Source: an uncultured Bacteroidota bacterium (GTDB lineage Bacteria > Bacteroidota > Bacteroidia > Flavobacteriales > Flavobacteriaceae). Taken from it: a stretch of 64,000 nucleotides of DNA. The stretch lies in contig CACEKG010000002.1 of NCBI GenBank assembly GCA_902560065.1, positions 1 through 64,000 of the forward strand, read 5' to 3'. Shown here piece by piece: positions 28,721 to 36,152 of the stretch (within the stretch, counting starts at the first letter, position 1; each line of letters begins with the position of its first letter). A model generated the notes under the pieces. That model was given only the letters and a program-made list of their open reading frames with translations, searched no databases and was not told the origin of the DNA. The position numbers and the translations under genes were made by a program.

Positions 28721-28744
28721 AAGACCAATGCAACTAACCCACAT

Positions 28745-28772
28745 CCCTCTAATTAACTTTATGGCTTTTTTT
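28745..28772 (+). terminator. Degenerate terminator, copy C
   Basis: CCCTCTAATTAACTTTA, the same core as copies A, B and D, is at 28745-28761, but the 3' arm has changed to TTATGGC, so pairing is poor. Seven T follow. It ends the metalloprotease gene and may be weak. Confidence 0.45.
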
Positions 28773-28805
28773 GTAAATTCAATATGAAAAAAAGATATTT
28801 CATAT

Positions 28806-28862
28806 GAGAATTTTTTAGAATGAAATACACCGAAAATACAGCGAAAATACAGTGAAAATAAG
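28806..28862 (+). repeat. Iteron-like repeat block, copy 2
   Basis: AAATACACCGA (28823-28833), AAATACAGCGA (28834-28844) and AAATACAGTGA (28845-28855) are tandem 11-bp units. The 24 bases from 28806 equal those from 22861. Together the two blocks bracket the cargo from the first MORN gene through the metalloprotease gene. Confidence 0.65.
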
Positions 28863-28933
28863 ATCTCTAACTAATTTACAAACTAAATACAGGTGTCTTT
28901 AGATAATAAATAAAACTTAAAACTTTATTTATA

Positions 28934-29314
28934 ATGAAAAAAATCATATTAACCCTTATAACTATTTCCTCATTAAATTTATTTTCACAACAAGATTTAA
29001 AAGATTTTGAAGGATTATGGACAAGTGGAGATACTAATTTTATTACTGTTTTTACTCACAATGATGTTGAAAACAAATTATCAGTTCATACATTTAGTTT
29101 TATAAGCAATAGTGAAGTAATAGAAACTATTGTAAAAGCTAATGATACTATTGTTAAAACAAAAACAATAAACCCAAGAAATGGTTGGGAAGTTACAACA
29201 GATTACAAATTATTAACCAAAGGTACAATGTTAGCTTTGTTTGAAGGAGATACTAATATTAAATCTTTATTTTATAAAGGAAACTTTAATACAGACAATA
29301 GAAATAAAGAATAA
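28934..29314 (+). CDS. Small secreted protein, unknown
   Basis: A 126-residue protein with the signal peptide MKKIILTLITISSLNLFSQ. The mature part has a FEGLWTSGDTNFITVF start and alternating beta strands, as in small lipocalin-like periplasmic domains, but I do not recognise a family. A TGTCTTTA box about 36 bp upstream resembles the element promoters. It lies just after iteron block 2. The next gene follows after 64 bp. Confidence 0.6.
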   Translation: MKKIILTLITISSLNLFSQQDLKDFEGLWTSGDTNFITVFTHNDVENKLSVHTFSFISNSEVIETIVKANDTIVKTKTINPRNGWEVTTDYKLLTKGTMLALFEGDTNIKSLFYKGNFNTDNRNKE

Positions 29315-29378
29315 AAGCCTTATAGAATTAATCTCATCATATTTTCTTAAATTTAGTTTCTATATAATAATTAGAATT

Positions 29379-29921
29379 ATGTCTGACGAAAAAATAACAT
29401 TAGGAATTTATGGAGAAGCAATTGATGAAATTGAGAAGCATAAAGTGCCTTATATAGTCATTAATATTTCAAAGGATGAATTAGAAAAAAAACTTGAATA
29501 CTTTAGAGATATTGATGATGTGCTTGAAGATTGGGATTACGGAGGTTCTGTGGATGGAGATTTAAAATTGCTTGAAGTAAATCCAGAAGTAGGCGACAGA
29601 TTTTTCCATGAAAACGACACATATGGTGAAATTATATCTGTTGACAGAGCTTCGTGGGCAACTGGCACATTGACTATAATGAATGTTATAGTTAAAAATT
29701 GTTTTACTACAAAATATATAGAAGAACTCTATATAAACAGAGATACAGGAGAGGAATATGATTCATCAAAAGTAGTTGAACTTTACAATGAGGAATTTCC
29801 TGATGACGAAATAGAAAGTGTTGATGAAATTGAATGGGGAATTGAGTCTGGGGGTGGTATTAATTATTACAGAATAGAGGATTATAATCGAAAAGAAGTA
29901 ATTGAAAATTCTTTTGAATAA
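29379..29921 (+). CDS. Acidic cytoplasmic protein, unknown
   Basis: A 180-residue very acidic protein (many Asp and Glu) without signal or helices for a membrane. I take the ATG at 29379 (MSDEKITLGIYGEAIDEIEK) as the start; an upstream start at 29241 would overlap the previous gene. The fold and function are unknown. Strong acidity would fit an inhibitor, an immunity protein or a DNA mimic, but nothing in the sequence proves any of these. Confidence 0.55.
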   Translation: MSDEKITLGIYGEAIDEIEKHKVPYIVINISKDELEKKLEYFRDIDDVLEDWDYGGSVDGDLKLLEVNPEVGDRFFHENDTYGEIISVDRASWATGTLTIMNVIVKNCFTTKYIEELYINRDTGEEYDSSKVVELYNEEFPDDEIESVDEIEWGIESGGGINYYRIEDYNRKEVIENSFE

Positions 29922-29966
29922 AAATTAGAATTAATGGAGTGGAAATACAAAACTAATCCATTTATA

Positions 29967-30719
29967 TTATGAAATTAAATTACGTTTAATCTTTTGCCCT
30001 AACTCCGACTTATTTTTAAATGGTTGAAAAGGAGTATTTTGAGCACTACCCCATATAAGGTTTGTTTTATAATCGAATATTTTAATCTCATAGTGGTCAA
30101 TATAATAATTAGATTTTTTCCCTACCTTATTTTCAATATGATTAATAAAATTTAAGTCAAATAGTTTTAGATATTCTTTACTCAATGATACTAATATTAA
30201 ATCAGGTTTTAAATAATAAATTAAACTTTTCCATAAATTGAAACCCTCTTCAAAAATTGATTTTTTTTGAATGTCGTTTAGTTTTGACCAAGTTGGATTT
30301 GTAGCAAGAGGTGAGCAAATATCAGTATGTAATGAGGTGTCCTTAAATTTATAAGAATTATAGTAGCAACATTCCATACCATTGAGAATAGGGATAAATC
30401 CCTTTTTTGATTTACCAGAAATTCCAAACCAATTTGTATACGGTTTATTTTCAAAGTAATTATTTAATGACTTCTCTAAAGTTATTAGGTCTCCTTTATA
30501 TTCTGGGAATCTGAAAAATGATGGTCTATCATCTTTACTTTTCTTAAATTCAATATCCGATGGATTTAAAGCAGCTGTAACAACTTTAAATTTTGATTTT
30601 AAGTATAATTCAATGTTGCCAAAATAAAGAATAGGAAGGCTTGGTTTAATAACAAAATCAAAATTTTTATACTTATCATAGTACTCAATTGAAGATTTAA
30701 ATAATTCCTTTTTGGTCAT
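29967..30719 (-). CDS. Uncharacterised protein, possibly uracil-DNA-glycosylase-like fold
   Basis: A 250-residue soluble protein, the only minus-strand gene inside the element. LYFGNIELYLKSKFKVVTAA is followed by LNPSDIEF, and later HTDICSPLATNPTW and KPDLILVSLS. The order of an early NPS-x-EF loop, a mid HTD-x-CSPLAT loop and a late hydrophobic strand is reminiscent of the UDG superfamily, where these loops hold the active site. This is a visual similarity only; no catalytic residue can be assigned. Confidence 0.5.
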   Translation of the reverse strand: MTKKELFKSSIEYYDKYKNFDFVIKPSLPILYFGNIELYLKSKFKVVTAALNPSDIEFKKSKDDRPSFFRFPEYKGDLITLEKSLNNYFENKPYTNWFGISGKSKKGFIPILNGMECCYYNSYKFKDTSLHTDICSPLATNPTWSKLNDIQKKSIFEEGFNLWKSLIYYLKPDLILVSLSKEYLKLFDLNFINHIENKVGKKSNYYIDHYEIKIFDYKTNLIWGSAQNTPFQPFKNKSELGQKIKRNLIS

Positions 30720-30773
30720 TATTTTAATTATGATTTTAAAAGTAATTCTTATCTTATTAAAAATATCACTTAT

Positions 30774-31343
30774 ATGAATTATATTTTAATATTTGCTGGC
30801 GTTGTAATAGGTGTAATTTTGGTATTGTATTTAATTGGGAAATTTGATCCTGAAATTAAAGCTCAAAAAGCTGATTTTGATTCTAAAAGTAAAGCGCAAA
30901 GTGATGATGTTGTGGATGAAATATTGACTGAATTTGAAACTAAAACAAAAAAAGAGCAACTTAAAAGGCTTCAAGCTGTAAAAGAAAAAAAAGAAATAAA
31001 GAAGAAAGTTTCCAAATCAAAAAAACATGTAATTACTGAAGAAAATAAGCCTTGGATTAAAGTAGTAGATATGCGCGTTCAAGCGATGCCGATGGATTTT
31101 ATAAAACAACTTGGATATACCATTGACAGCTTAGGTCATGACCACTTTCAGGAATATAAAAATAATGAATTTCGTGTACCTAAAGAGGATCGAGAAGAAG
31201 TAGCATTGGGCAGATTGCAAGGTTTAAAAAGTATTCGAGATTATATCCAAACCAAGGGTACTAATGCACAAAAGTTTCACCTTGACGCATCAATAAAAGG
31301 AGCTGCGCTTTATGCATCTTCATTAGGGATAGATATTGATTAA
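30774..31343 (+). CDS. Single-pass membrane protein, unknown
   Basis: A 189-residue protein with one N-terminal helix (about residues 3-22), a long Lys/Glu-rich coiled-coil-like segment (about 30-95), and a C-terminal helical domain of about 95 residues beginning PWIKVVDMRVQAMPMDFIKQ. It probably sits in the inner membrane facing the cytoplasm. I do not recognise the family. It starts 55 bp from the divergent minus-strand gene and is followed by the large MORN gene. Confidence 0.55.
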   Translation: MNYILIFAGVVIGVILVLYLIGKFDPEIKAQKADFDSKSKAQSDDVVDEILTEFETKTKKEQLKRLQAVKEKKEIKKKVSKSKKHVITEENKPWIKVVDMRVQAMPMDFIKQLGYTIDSLGHDHFQEYKNNEFRVPKEDREEVALGRLQGLKSIRDYIQTKGTNAQKFHLDASIKGAALYASSLGIDID

Positions 31344-31374
31344 TAAAATATTACTGTATTATTAATTTAGAATT

Positions 31375-33228
31375 ATGGGAATATTTGATTTTTTTAAAAG
31401 TAATCCGACTAATAAATGTAATGTCTGTGGACAAGTAATAGATAATTCCTTTCAAACTTGTTACGAATGTTCTAATAAATTTAAAGAAAAGATAGAGTCT
31501 GAAGGAAACTTCAAAGATGGTATACAAGAAGCAGTGAAAACCTATCATGAAAATGGTCAATTAGAATCTGAAGGAAACTATAAGAATGGCAAAAAAGAAG
31601 GGTTATGGAAAGTCTATTATGAAAATGGTAAATTAAAAGGTGAAGGAAACTATAAGAATGGCAAAGAAGAAGGGTTAACTAAAATCTATTATGAAAATGG
31701 TCAATTAAATTCTGAAGCAAACGTCAAAAATGGCAAACAAGAAGGGTTATGGAAATTCTATCATGAAAACGGTCAATTAATACATGAAGGAAACTTCAAA
31801 GATGGCAAAAAAGAAGCAGTAAAAACCTATCATGAAAATGGTCAATTAAGATTTGAAAGAAGCTTCAAAGATGATAAATTAGAAGGATTAAAGAAAGCCT
31901 ATTATGAAAACGGTCAATTAAAACGAAAAATAAACTATAAAAATGGTAAAGAGAACGGATTATATGAAGTCTATTCTAAAAACGGTCAATTACATTATCA
32001 AGGAAACTATAAGAATGGCAAAGAAGAGGGATTATGTAAATTATATCATAAAAACGGTCAATTAGAATATGAAAATAAATTAAAAGATGGCAAAGAAGAG
32101 GGATTAGTGAAAACCTATTATGAAAATGGTCAATTAAGAAAAGAAGGAAACTATAAGAATGGCAAAGAAGAGGGATTAATGAAAATCTATCATGAGAATG
32201 GTCAATTAGCAAATGAAGGGATATATAAAAATGGTTTAGAAGAGGGGTTAACTAAAATCTATTATAAAAATGGTCAATTAAGAAAAGAAGGAAACTATAA
32301 GAATGGCGAAGAAGAAGGATTATGGAAATTCTATTATGAAAACGGTCAATTAAAAAATGAAGGAAACTATAAGAATGGCGAAGAAGAAGGATTATGGAAA
32401 TCCTATAATGAAAATGGTCAATTAGAAGGAGAACATAAATACAAAAATGAAGCCCAAGAGGAAGTCGAGGGAAAAAACGAAAAAATGCTTCATACTATCT
32501 ATCCAAAATTAAAAGGAATAGACTTTAGTAAAGTTAAGTTTGGTGCTTCTGGTAATAGTGCTGCAGAATTTTTTGCTTCTGATATTGATGGAGATTGGCA
32601 TTATGCACAATCTCAAATGATAATGATATTCAAAGCATTCTCTAAAGATAAATTTGAATCAGAGTTAAAATTATTACTTGACCAAAATGAAATAAATTTT
32701 GATAACAAAATAGAAAAAACAGAATTTTTTGCTGAACATTGGAAAGGAGATGGGTTTCAGATAGAGCACCCTGTAATGGAAGGTATTGATGTAATAATTA
32801 TTACAAATGAAGATGTTGTACCTGAGGATTCTTTAAATTTAAAACAAACTGATTTAGCACCTGAAGTGAAACTGCCAACTGGTTATGAGAATATTGGTAT
32901 TGAAAATGTATATGACGGCTCAACGTTTCTAAAGGCAAATCAAGGACAACTTTCATTAAATATTCCTTTATTATTTAAAGATAATGATGACAGCTCTCAT
33001 TATATTCTTATAGGTATATCTACTTTAACTCTTGCTAAAAGAATTATTGATGACATAATAGAAAAAAATTATGGCAAACAGCATTTTAAAAAATTAGATG
33101 AAAAAGAGGGTTGGCAATATATATTTGCTAATAAGTTTTTTACAATAGGATTTTTATCAAAATATAATTGTGTAAGAATAAATATGCTACATAATCTTGT
33201 TGATATAAGTCAAGATAGTAGTAATTAG
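31375..33228 (+). CDS. Large MORN (YwqK-type) repeat protein with zinc ribbon
   Basis: A 617-residue protein. It starts MGIFDFFKSNP like the 22958 protein. Residues 15-33 form a CxxC-x13-CxxC zinc-ribbon-like pair (CNVCGQ and CYEC). Residues about 42-365 contain 13 full and one degenerate repeat of about 23 residues, consensus EGNYKNGKEEGLWKxYYENGQL. Residues about 370-617 form a globular domain with GIDFSKVKFGASGNSA and LPTGYENIGIENVYDG, which I do not recognise. There is no signal peptide. The repeats may bind lipid or protein. Its partner may be the shorter MORN protein. Confidence 0.75.
   Translation: MGIFDFFKSNPTNKCNVCGQVIDNSFQTCYECSNKFKEKIESEGNFKDGIQEAVKTYHENGQLESEGNYKNGKKEGLWKVYYENGKLKGEGNYKNGKEEGLTKIYYENGQLNSEANVKNGKQEGLWKFYHENGQLIHEGNFKDGKKEAVKTYHENGQLRFERSFKDDKLEGLKKAYYENGQLKRKINYKNGKENGLYEVYSKNGQLHYQGNYKNGKEEGLCKLYHKNGQLEYENKLKDGKEEGLVKTYYENGQLRKEGNYKNGKEEGLMKIYHENGQLANEGIYKNGLEEGLTKIYYKNGQLRKEGNYKNGEEEGLWKFYYENGQLKNEGNYKNGEEEGLWKSYNENGQLEGEHKYKNEAQEEVEGKNEKMLHTIYPKLKGIDFSKVKFGASGNSAAEFFASDIDGDWHYAQSQMIMIFKAFSKDKFESELKLLLDQNEINFDNKIEKTEFFAEHWKGDGFQIEHPVMEGIDVIIITNEDVVPEDSLNLKQTDLAPEVKLPTGYENIGIENVYDGSTFLKANQGQLSLNIPLLFKDNDDSSHYILIGISTLTLAKRIIDDIIEKNYGKQHFKKLDEKEGWQYIFANKFFTIGFLSKYNCVRINMLHNLVDISQDSSN
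31502..32438 (+). repeat. Tandem 69-bp coding repeat within the large MORN gene
   Basis: About 13 copies of a 66-72 bp unit that encodes the MORN-type repeat. Segments such as GAAGGAAACTATAAGAATGG recur exactly in many copies, so the array has expanded or been homogenised recently. The number of units is likely to vary between strains. Confidence 0.85.
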
Positions 33229-33253
33229 TTCCAATTATAAATACCCAAACCGA

Positions 33254-33268
33254 TTTTTTTTATCTTTA
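33254..33268 (+). promoter_or_regulatory. Promoter copy of the cargo junction
   Basis: Eight T followed by ATCTTTAGTTTCAAATACA is the same as in junctions A and B except one base before the start codon, but no terminator stem precedes it. TATCTTTA (33261-33268) is the candidate -7 box, 19 bp before ATG 33287. Confidence 0.55.
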
Positions 33269-33286
33269 GTTTCAAATACAGACAAA

Positions 33287-33835
33287 ATGAAAAAACTATT
33301 ATTAATACTATTAATTTTTCCTCTATCTATTTTTTCACAAGTTCAGCAGAATAATGTACAAGTAAATTTAAACAATCAAAAAAGTTCTGCCGAAATTATT
33401 AATGAAGGGCGTCAAACAGCAATAAATAGAGCAAAAGCAATGGATAAGGCATCAACTATTATTAAGATACCTGTAACGGTTGATTTTAATAACTATACTC
33501 ATATTGCTTTAGTAGGAGTTGATTATTGGGTGAGAGGATGGGGAATAAGAAACCACAAAGGGGCATATAAAAAAGTAAAAGAATTACTTTCGTACTCTTT
33601 TTTAGAAATTATAAACCCTGCAGAAGAAGATAAAAAGAAATTTAAAGAAAATCCGATGTTTTTAAGACGTATTAAAGACCCTAATTGGTTATATGTTTAC
33701 TATAAAGACGAATTTGTAGGTGTTAATACTGTTTCGAGTTTAGTAATAAGAGATTCAAAAAATAAAATTCTTTATTCTGCTATTCATACAAATACCACTT
33801 CAGCAGAAATATTCTCTCCTTTAACCGATTTTTAA
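33287..33835 (+). CDS. Secreted protein, unknown
   Basis: A 182-residue protein with the signal peptide MKKLLLILLIFPLSIFSQ. The mature part begins with a Gln/Asn-rich stretch and then has alternating strands and helices (IIKIPVTVDFNNYTHIALVG, then a helix, then WLYVYYKDEF and SSLVIRDSKNKIL), an arrangement seen in small periplasmic domains. I do not recognise it. Its leader and promoter are shared with the CAP and metalloprotease genes, but it has an ATG. Terminator D follows 25 bp after the stop. Confidence 0.6.
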   Translation: MKKLLLILLIFPLSIFSQVQQNNVQVNLNNQKSSAEIINEGRQTAINRAKAMDKASTIIKIPVTVDFNNYTHIALVGVDYWVRGWGIRNHKGAYKKVKELLSYSFLEIINPAEEDKKKFKENPMFLRRIKDPNWLYVYYKDEFVGVNTVSSLVIRDSKNKILYSAIHTNTTSAEIFSPLTDF

Positions 33836-33860
33836 AGTTCATTAAAGAATATTACAATTT

Positions 33861-33888
33861 CCCTCTAATTAACTTTAGGGGGTTTTTT
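33861..33888 (+). terminator. Terminator, copy D
   Basis: CCCTCTAA (33861-33868), loop TTAACT, TTAGGGGG (33875-33882), then six T. It equals copy B, including most of the 26 bases before the stem. No promoter follows; it is the last transcription stop of the element. Confidence 0.75.
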
Positions 33889-33902
33889 ATTTCTCAAAAT
33901 CC

Positions 33903-33965
33903 AACGAATCGAACACCTATAAAAAAGGGTCAGAATTAAACGAATTAAACACCTATAAAAAAGGG
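33903..33965 (+). repeat. Two 27-bp direct repeats near the right end
   Basis: AACGAATCGAACACC followed by TATAAAAAAGGG (33903-33929) recurs at 33939-33965 with two changes, at a 36-bp period. The block lies 130-190 bp inside the right end of the element. It may be a protein-binding region; nothing more can be said. Confidence 0.5.
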
Positions 33966-34041
33966 AATTTTTTTAGTACAATGAAACAGGTAATATGAAT
34001 GGTTTATTTTCCTTTAATAGTATAATATTTGCGGTGTGTTT

Positions 34042-34058
34042 GTACGGATTTGTGTACG
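34042..34058 (+). repeat. GTACG doublet near the right end
   Basis: GTACG at 34042-34046 and 34054-34058, each followed by an A/T-rich stretch, resemble the doublet at 20150 before the integrase. They are about 40 bp from attR, as expected for arm-type integrase sites. Confidence 0.45.
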
Positions 34059-34094
34059 AAAGTTGGCTTAGACCTTATAATTATTAGTTTTAAT

Positions 34095-34123
34095 AAATAA
34101 TTGTCGAATATATGGAGTTGTAA
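34095..34123 (+). other. attR core with displaced 3' end of the Smr gene
   Basis: AAATAATTGTCGA at 34095-34107 matches attL. Read in the Smr frame, 34097-34123 encodes IIVEYMEL-stop, against IIVDYVEL-stop at attL. Codons differ at synonymous or conservative positions. This is the original gene end, cut off by the insertion. The stop is 3 bp from the end of the convergent lipoprotein gene. Confidence 0.75.
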
Positions 34124-34126
34124 CCA

Positions 34127-34768
34127 TTAGTAAAACATACATCCTTCAGATACAATTATTTCGCCTGTGTCAACAAAATCTTTTGAATAATCTTTTTCAG
34201 AAGGACTGAATATAAATGTTTGATCTATTTCGCTTGTGTCAACTAAATCTTCAGAATTATTATTTTTGATTTTATTACTAGAAAAATGAAGTAAGCTGTC
34301 AATTACTTCATATTTATAACTTATAGTATATTCAACTTCTTCATTAAAACCATAATAATCATAATCAAACCAAAAAAGATCCCACTCATCTTTTTTGATT
34401 CTTATATTCCATTTTATTCCATCGTAGGTTGTTTCACCTAATTTCCATCCGTCACAATATGAAGTAGTATTATCAATATTAAAGAAAGATATAAAATAGT
34501 TGCTGTTTGAAAATTTTATATCTGAAAAGTCACTGTAATAATTTTCTACATCTTCCCAGATTGTCCCGTCATATTTATCTAAAAATCGACAAAATTTTCT
34601 TCCCAACCCTCCATTACAGTATGATAAACGTGATCCGTCAAGAAAATAGTACTGTAATCCTTGTGCATCTATTGCAGCGTTTTTTCTTTCATACCAATGT
34701 TGGGTTATTTCGCTTTTCATACAAGAAAACGTAACAATGAATAAAAAGAGTAAAAGTATTTTTTTCAC
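34127..34768 (-). CDS. Lipoprotein of a tandem family, member 3 (GTG start)
   Basis: A 213-residue predicted lipoprotein. I choose GTG at 34768, one base after the stop of the upstream paralogue, because the other two members start at the equivalent codon with ATG-AAA-AAA. The signal KKILLLFLFIVTFSC carries the lipobox. The mature part shares TQHWYE, SYC-CRFLDKYDGTIW, YCDGWKLGE and the C-terminal GEIIVSEGCMFY with the paralogues. Cysteines are conserved in pairs. The function is unknown. It is host DNA next to attR. Confidence 0.75.
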   Translation of the reverse strand: MKKILLLFLFIVTFSCMKSEITQHWYERKNAAIDAQGLQYYFLDGSRLSYCNGGLGRKFCRFLDKYDGTIWEDVENYYSDFSDIKFSNSNYFISFFNIDNTTSYCDGWKLGETTYDGIKWNIRIKKDEWDLFWFDYDYYGFNEEVEYTISYKYEVIDSLLHFSSNKIKNNNSEDLVDTSEIDQTFIFSPSEKDYSKDFVDTGEIIVSEGCMFY

Positions 34769-34769
34769 T

Positions 34770-35426
34770 TTAATAAAACATACATCCATCGGATACAATT
34801 ATTTCGCCTGTATCAACTAAATCTTTTGAATAATTTTTTTCAGAAGGACTGAAAATAAATGTTTGATCTATTTCGCTTGTGTCAACTAAATCTTCAGTAT
34901 TATTTTTTTTAATTTTAGTACGTGAAAAATGAAGTAAACCGTCTATTACTTCATATTTATAACTTATGGTATATTCAATTTCTTCACTAAACCCATAATA
35001 CTCATAATCAAACCACAAAATATCCAACTCATCTTTTTTGAACCTTATATATGATTTTATTCCGTCGTTGATTGTTTCACCTAATTTCCATCCATCACAA
35101 TATGAAGCAGTATTATCAAGATTAAAGAAGGATATAAAATAAGGACCATCCTTAAAGTTTGAGAATTTTATATCAGAAAAATCACTATAATAATTTTCAT
35201 CATCTGCCCAGATTGTTCCATTATGATTATACAAAAATGCACAACCCTTTGATCCCCAACCAGGAGCACAGCCAACTCCAGTAGCTGAATTTCCTTTACT
35301 AAAATAAAGTTGTAATCCATTTGGAAGTCTCCTATCACTTTTATTTTCATACCAATGTTGGGTTATTTCGCTTTTCATACAAGAAAACGTAACAAAGAAT
35401 AAAAAGAGTAAAAGTATTTTTTTCAT
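34770..35426 (-). CDS. Lipoprotein of a tandem family, member 2
   Basis: A 218-residue paralogue starting MKKILLLFLFFVTFSC at 35426, one base after the stop of member 1. The longer in-frame start at 35456 would overlap member 1 and is not used. It differs from its neighbours mainly in the segment about residues 30-60 (GVGCAPGWGSKGCAFLYN), the most variable part of the family. The conserved C-terminal GEIIVSDGCMFY is present. Confidence 0.75.
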   Translation of the reverse strand: MKKILLLFLFFVTFSCMKSEITQHWYENKSDRRLPNGLQLYFSKGNSATGVGCAPGWGSKGCAFLYNHNGTIWADDENYYSDFSDIKFSNFKDGPYFISFFNLDNTASYCDGWKLGETINDGIKSYIRFKKDELDILWFDYEYYGFSEEIEYTISYKYEVIDGLLHFSRTKIKKNNTEDLVDTSEIDQTFIFSPSEKNYSKDLVDTGEIIVSDGCMFY

Positions 35427-35427
35427 T

Positions 35428-36057
35428 TTAATAAAACATACATCCTTCGGATACAATTATTTCACCTGTATCAACTAAATCTTTTGAATAATTTTTTTCA
35501 GAAGGAGTGAAAATAAATGTTTCGATTTTGTCAACTAAATCTTTAGCATTATATTTTTTGAATTTAGTACTTGAAAAATTGAGCAAACCATCAATTACTT
35601 CATATTTATAACTTATAGTATATTCAACTTCTTCACTAAAACCATAATAATCATAATCAAACCAAAAAAGATCCCACTCATCTCTTTTGATTCTTATATT
35701 CCATTTTATTCCATCGTAGGTTGTTTCACCTACTTTCCACCCTTCACAATATGATGCAGTATTATCAAGATTAAAGAAAGATATAAAATAGGGATTATTT
35801 GAAAATTTTATATCAGAAAAGTCGCTGTAATAATTTTCTGCATCTGCCCAAATCGTCCCATCATATTTATCTAAAAATCGACAAAATTTTCGTGAATTCC
35901 CATTACAATAATCTAAACGTGATTGATCAAGAAAATAATACACTAATCCCTGAGCATCTACTGCAGCATTTTTGTTTTCATACCAATGTTGGGTTATTTC
36001 GCTTTTCATACAAGAAAACAAACCAAAAAATAAAATAAGTAAAAGAAACTTTTTCAT
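35428..36057 (-). CDS. Lipoprotein of a tandem family, member 1
   Basis: A 209-residue lipoprotein with the signal MKKFLLLILFFGLFSC. It is the first gene of the three-gene array and shares over two thirds of its residues with member 3. The array has 1-bp spacers and is clearly an operon formed by tandem duplication. Its place in the outer membrane or periplasm is inferred from the lipobox. No match to a known family is recognised. Confidence 0.75.
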   Translation of the reverse strand: MKKFLLLILFFGLFSCMKSEITQHWYENKNAAVDAQGLVYYFLDQSRLDYCNGNSRKFCRFLDKYDGTIWADAENYYSDFSDIKFSNNPYFISFFNLDNTASYCEGWKVGETTYDGIKWNIRIKRDEWDLFWFDYDYYGFSEEVEYTISYKYEVIDGLLNFSSTKFKKYNAKDLVDKIETFIFTPSEKNYSKDLVDTGEIIVSEGCMFY

Positions 36058-36152
36058 TTATCTTAAATTAAAAAATAAATTTGTCCAAGCAAACTCCAAT
36101 TTATTTTTATGAAGTTTTTTGTAAATTTAGTTTTAAATCAAAACAAATAAAA

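Larger units (their letters stand above)
20026..34107. mobile_element. 14.07-kb integrative element in the 3' end of the Smr gene
   Basis: The element is bounded by a 13-bp direct repeat AAATAATTGTCGA (20026-20038 and 34095-34107). A tyrosine integrase is the first gene inside the left end, reading inward. Both repeat copies are followed in frame by near-synonymous ends of the Smr protein, which is the classical sign of integration into the 3' end of a gene with restoration of the reading frame. GTACG boxes are found near both ends. No conjugation, capsid or portal gene is visible, so it would need help to move between cells. The boundaries are inferred from sequence comparison within this window only. 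Confidence 0.8.

Noticed and set aside
31502..32438. Regular direct repeats that could suggest a CRISPR array
   Set aside because: The repeats are in frame, code for MORN-type units and have no unique spacers.
33995..34087. A 30-residue open frame near the right end of the element
   Set aside because: It overlaps the GTACG boxes and has no promoter or recognisable features; a chance frame is more likely.
20026..34107. Complete prophage or conjugative element
   Set aside because: No capsid, portal, terminase, relaxosome coupling or type IV secretion gene is visible; only an integrase, a HTH protein and a Rep-like protein.
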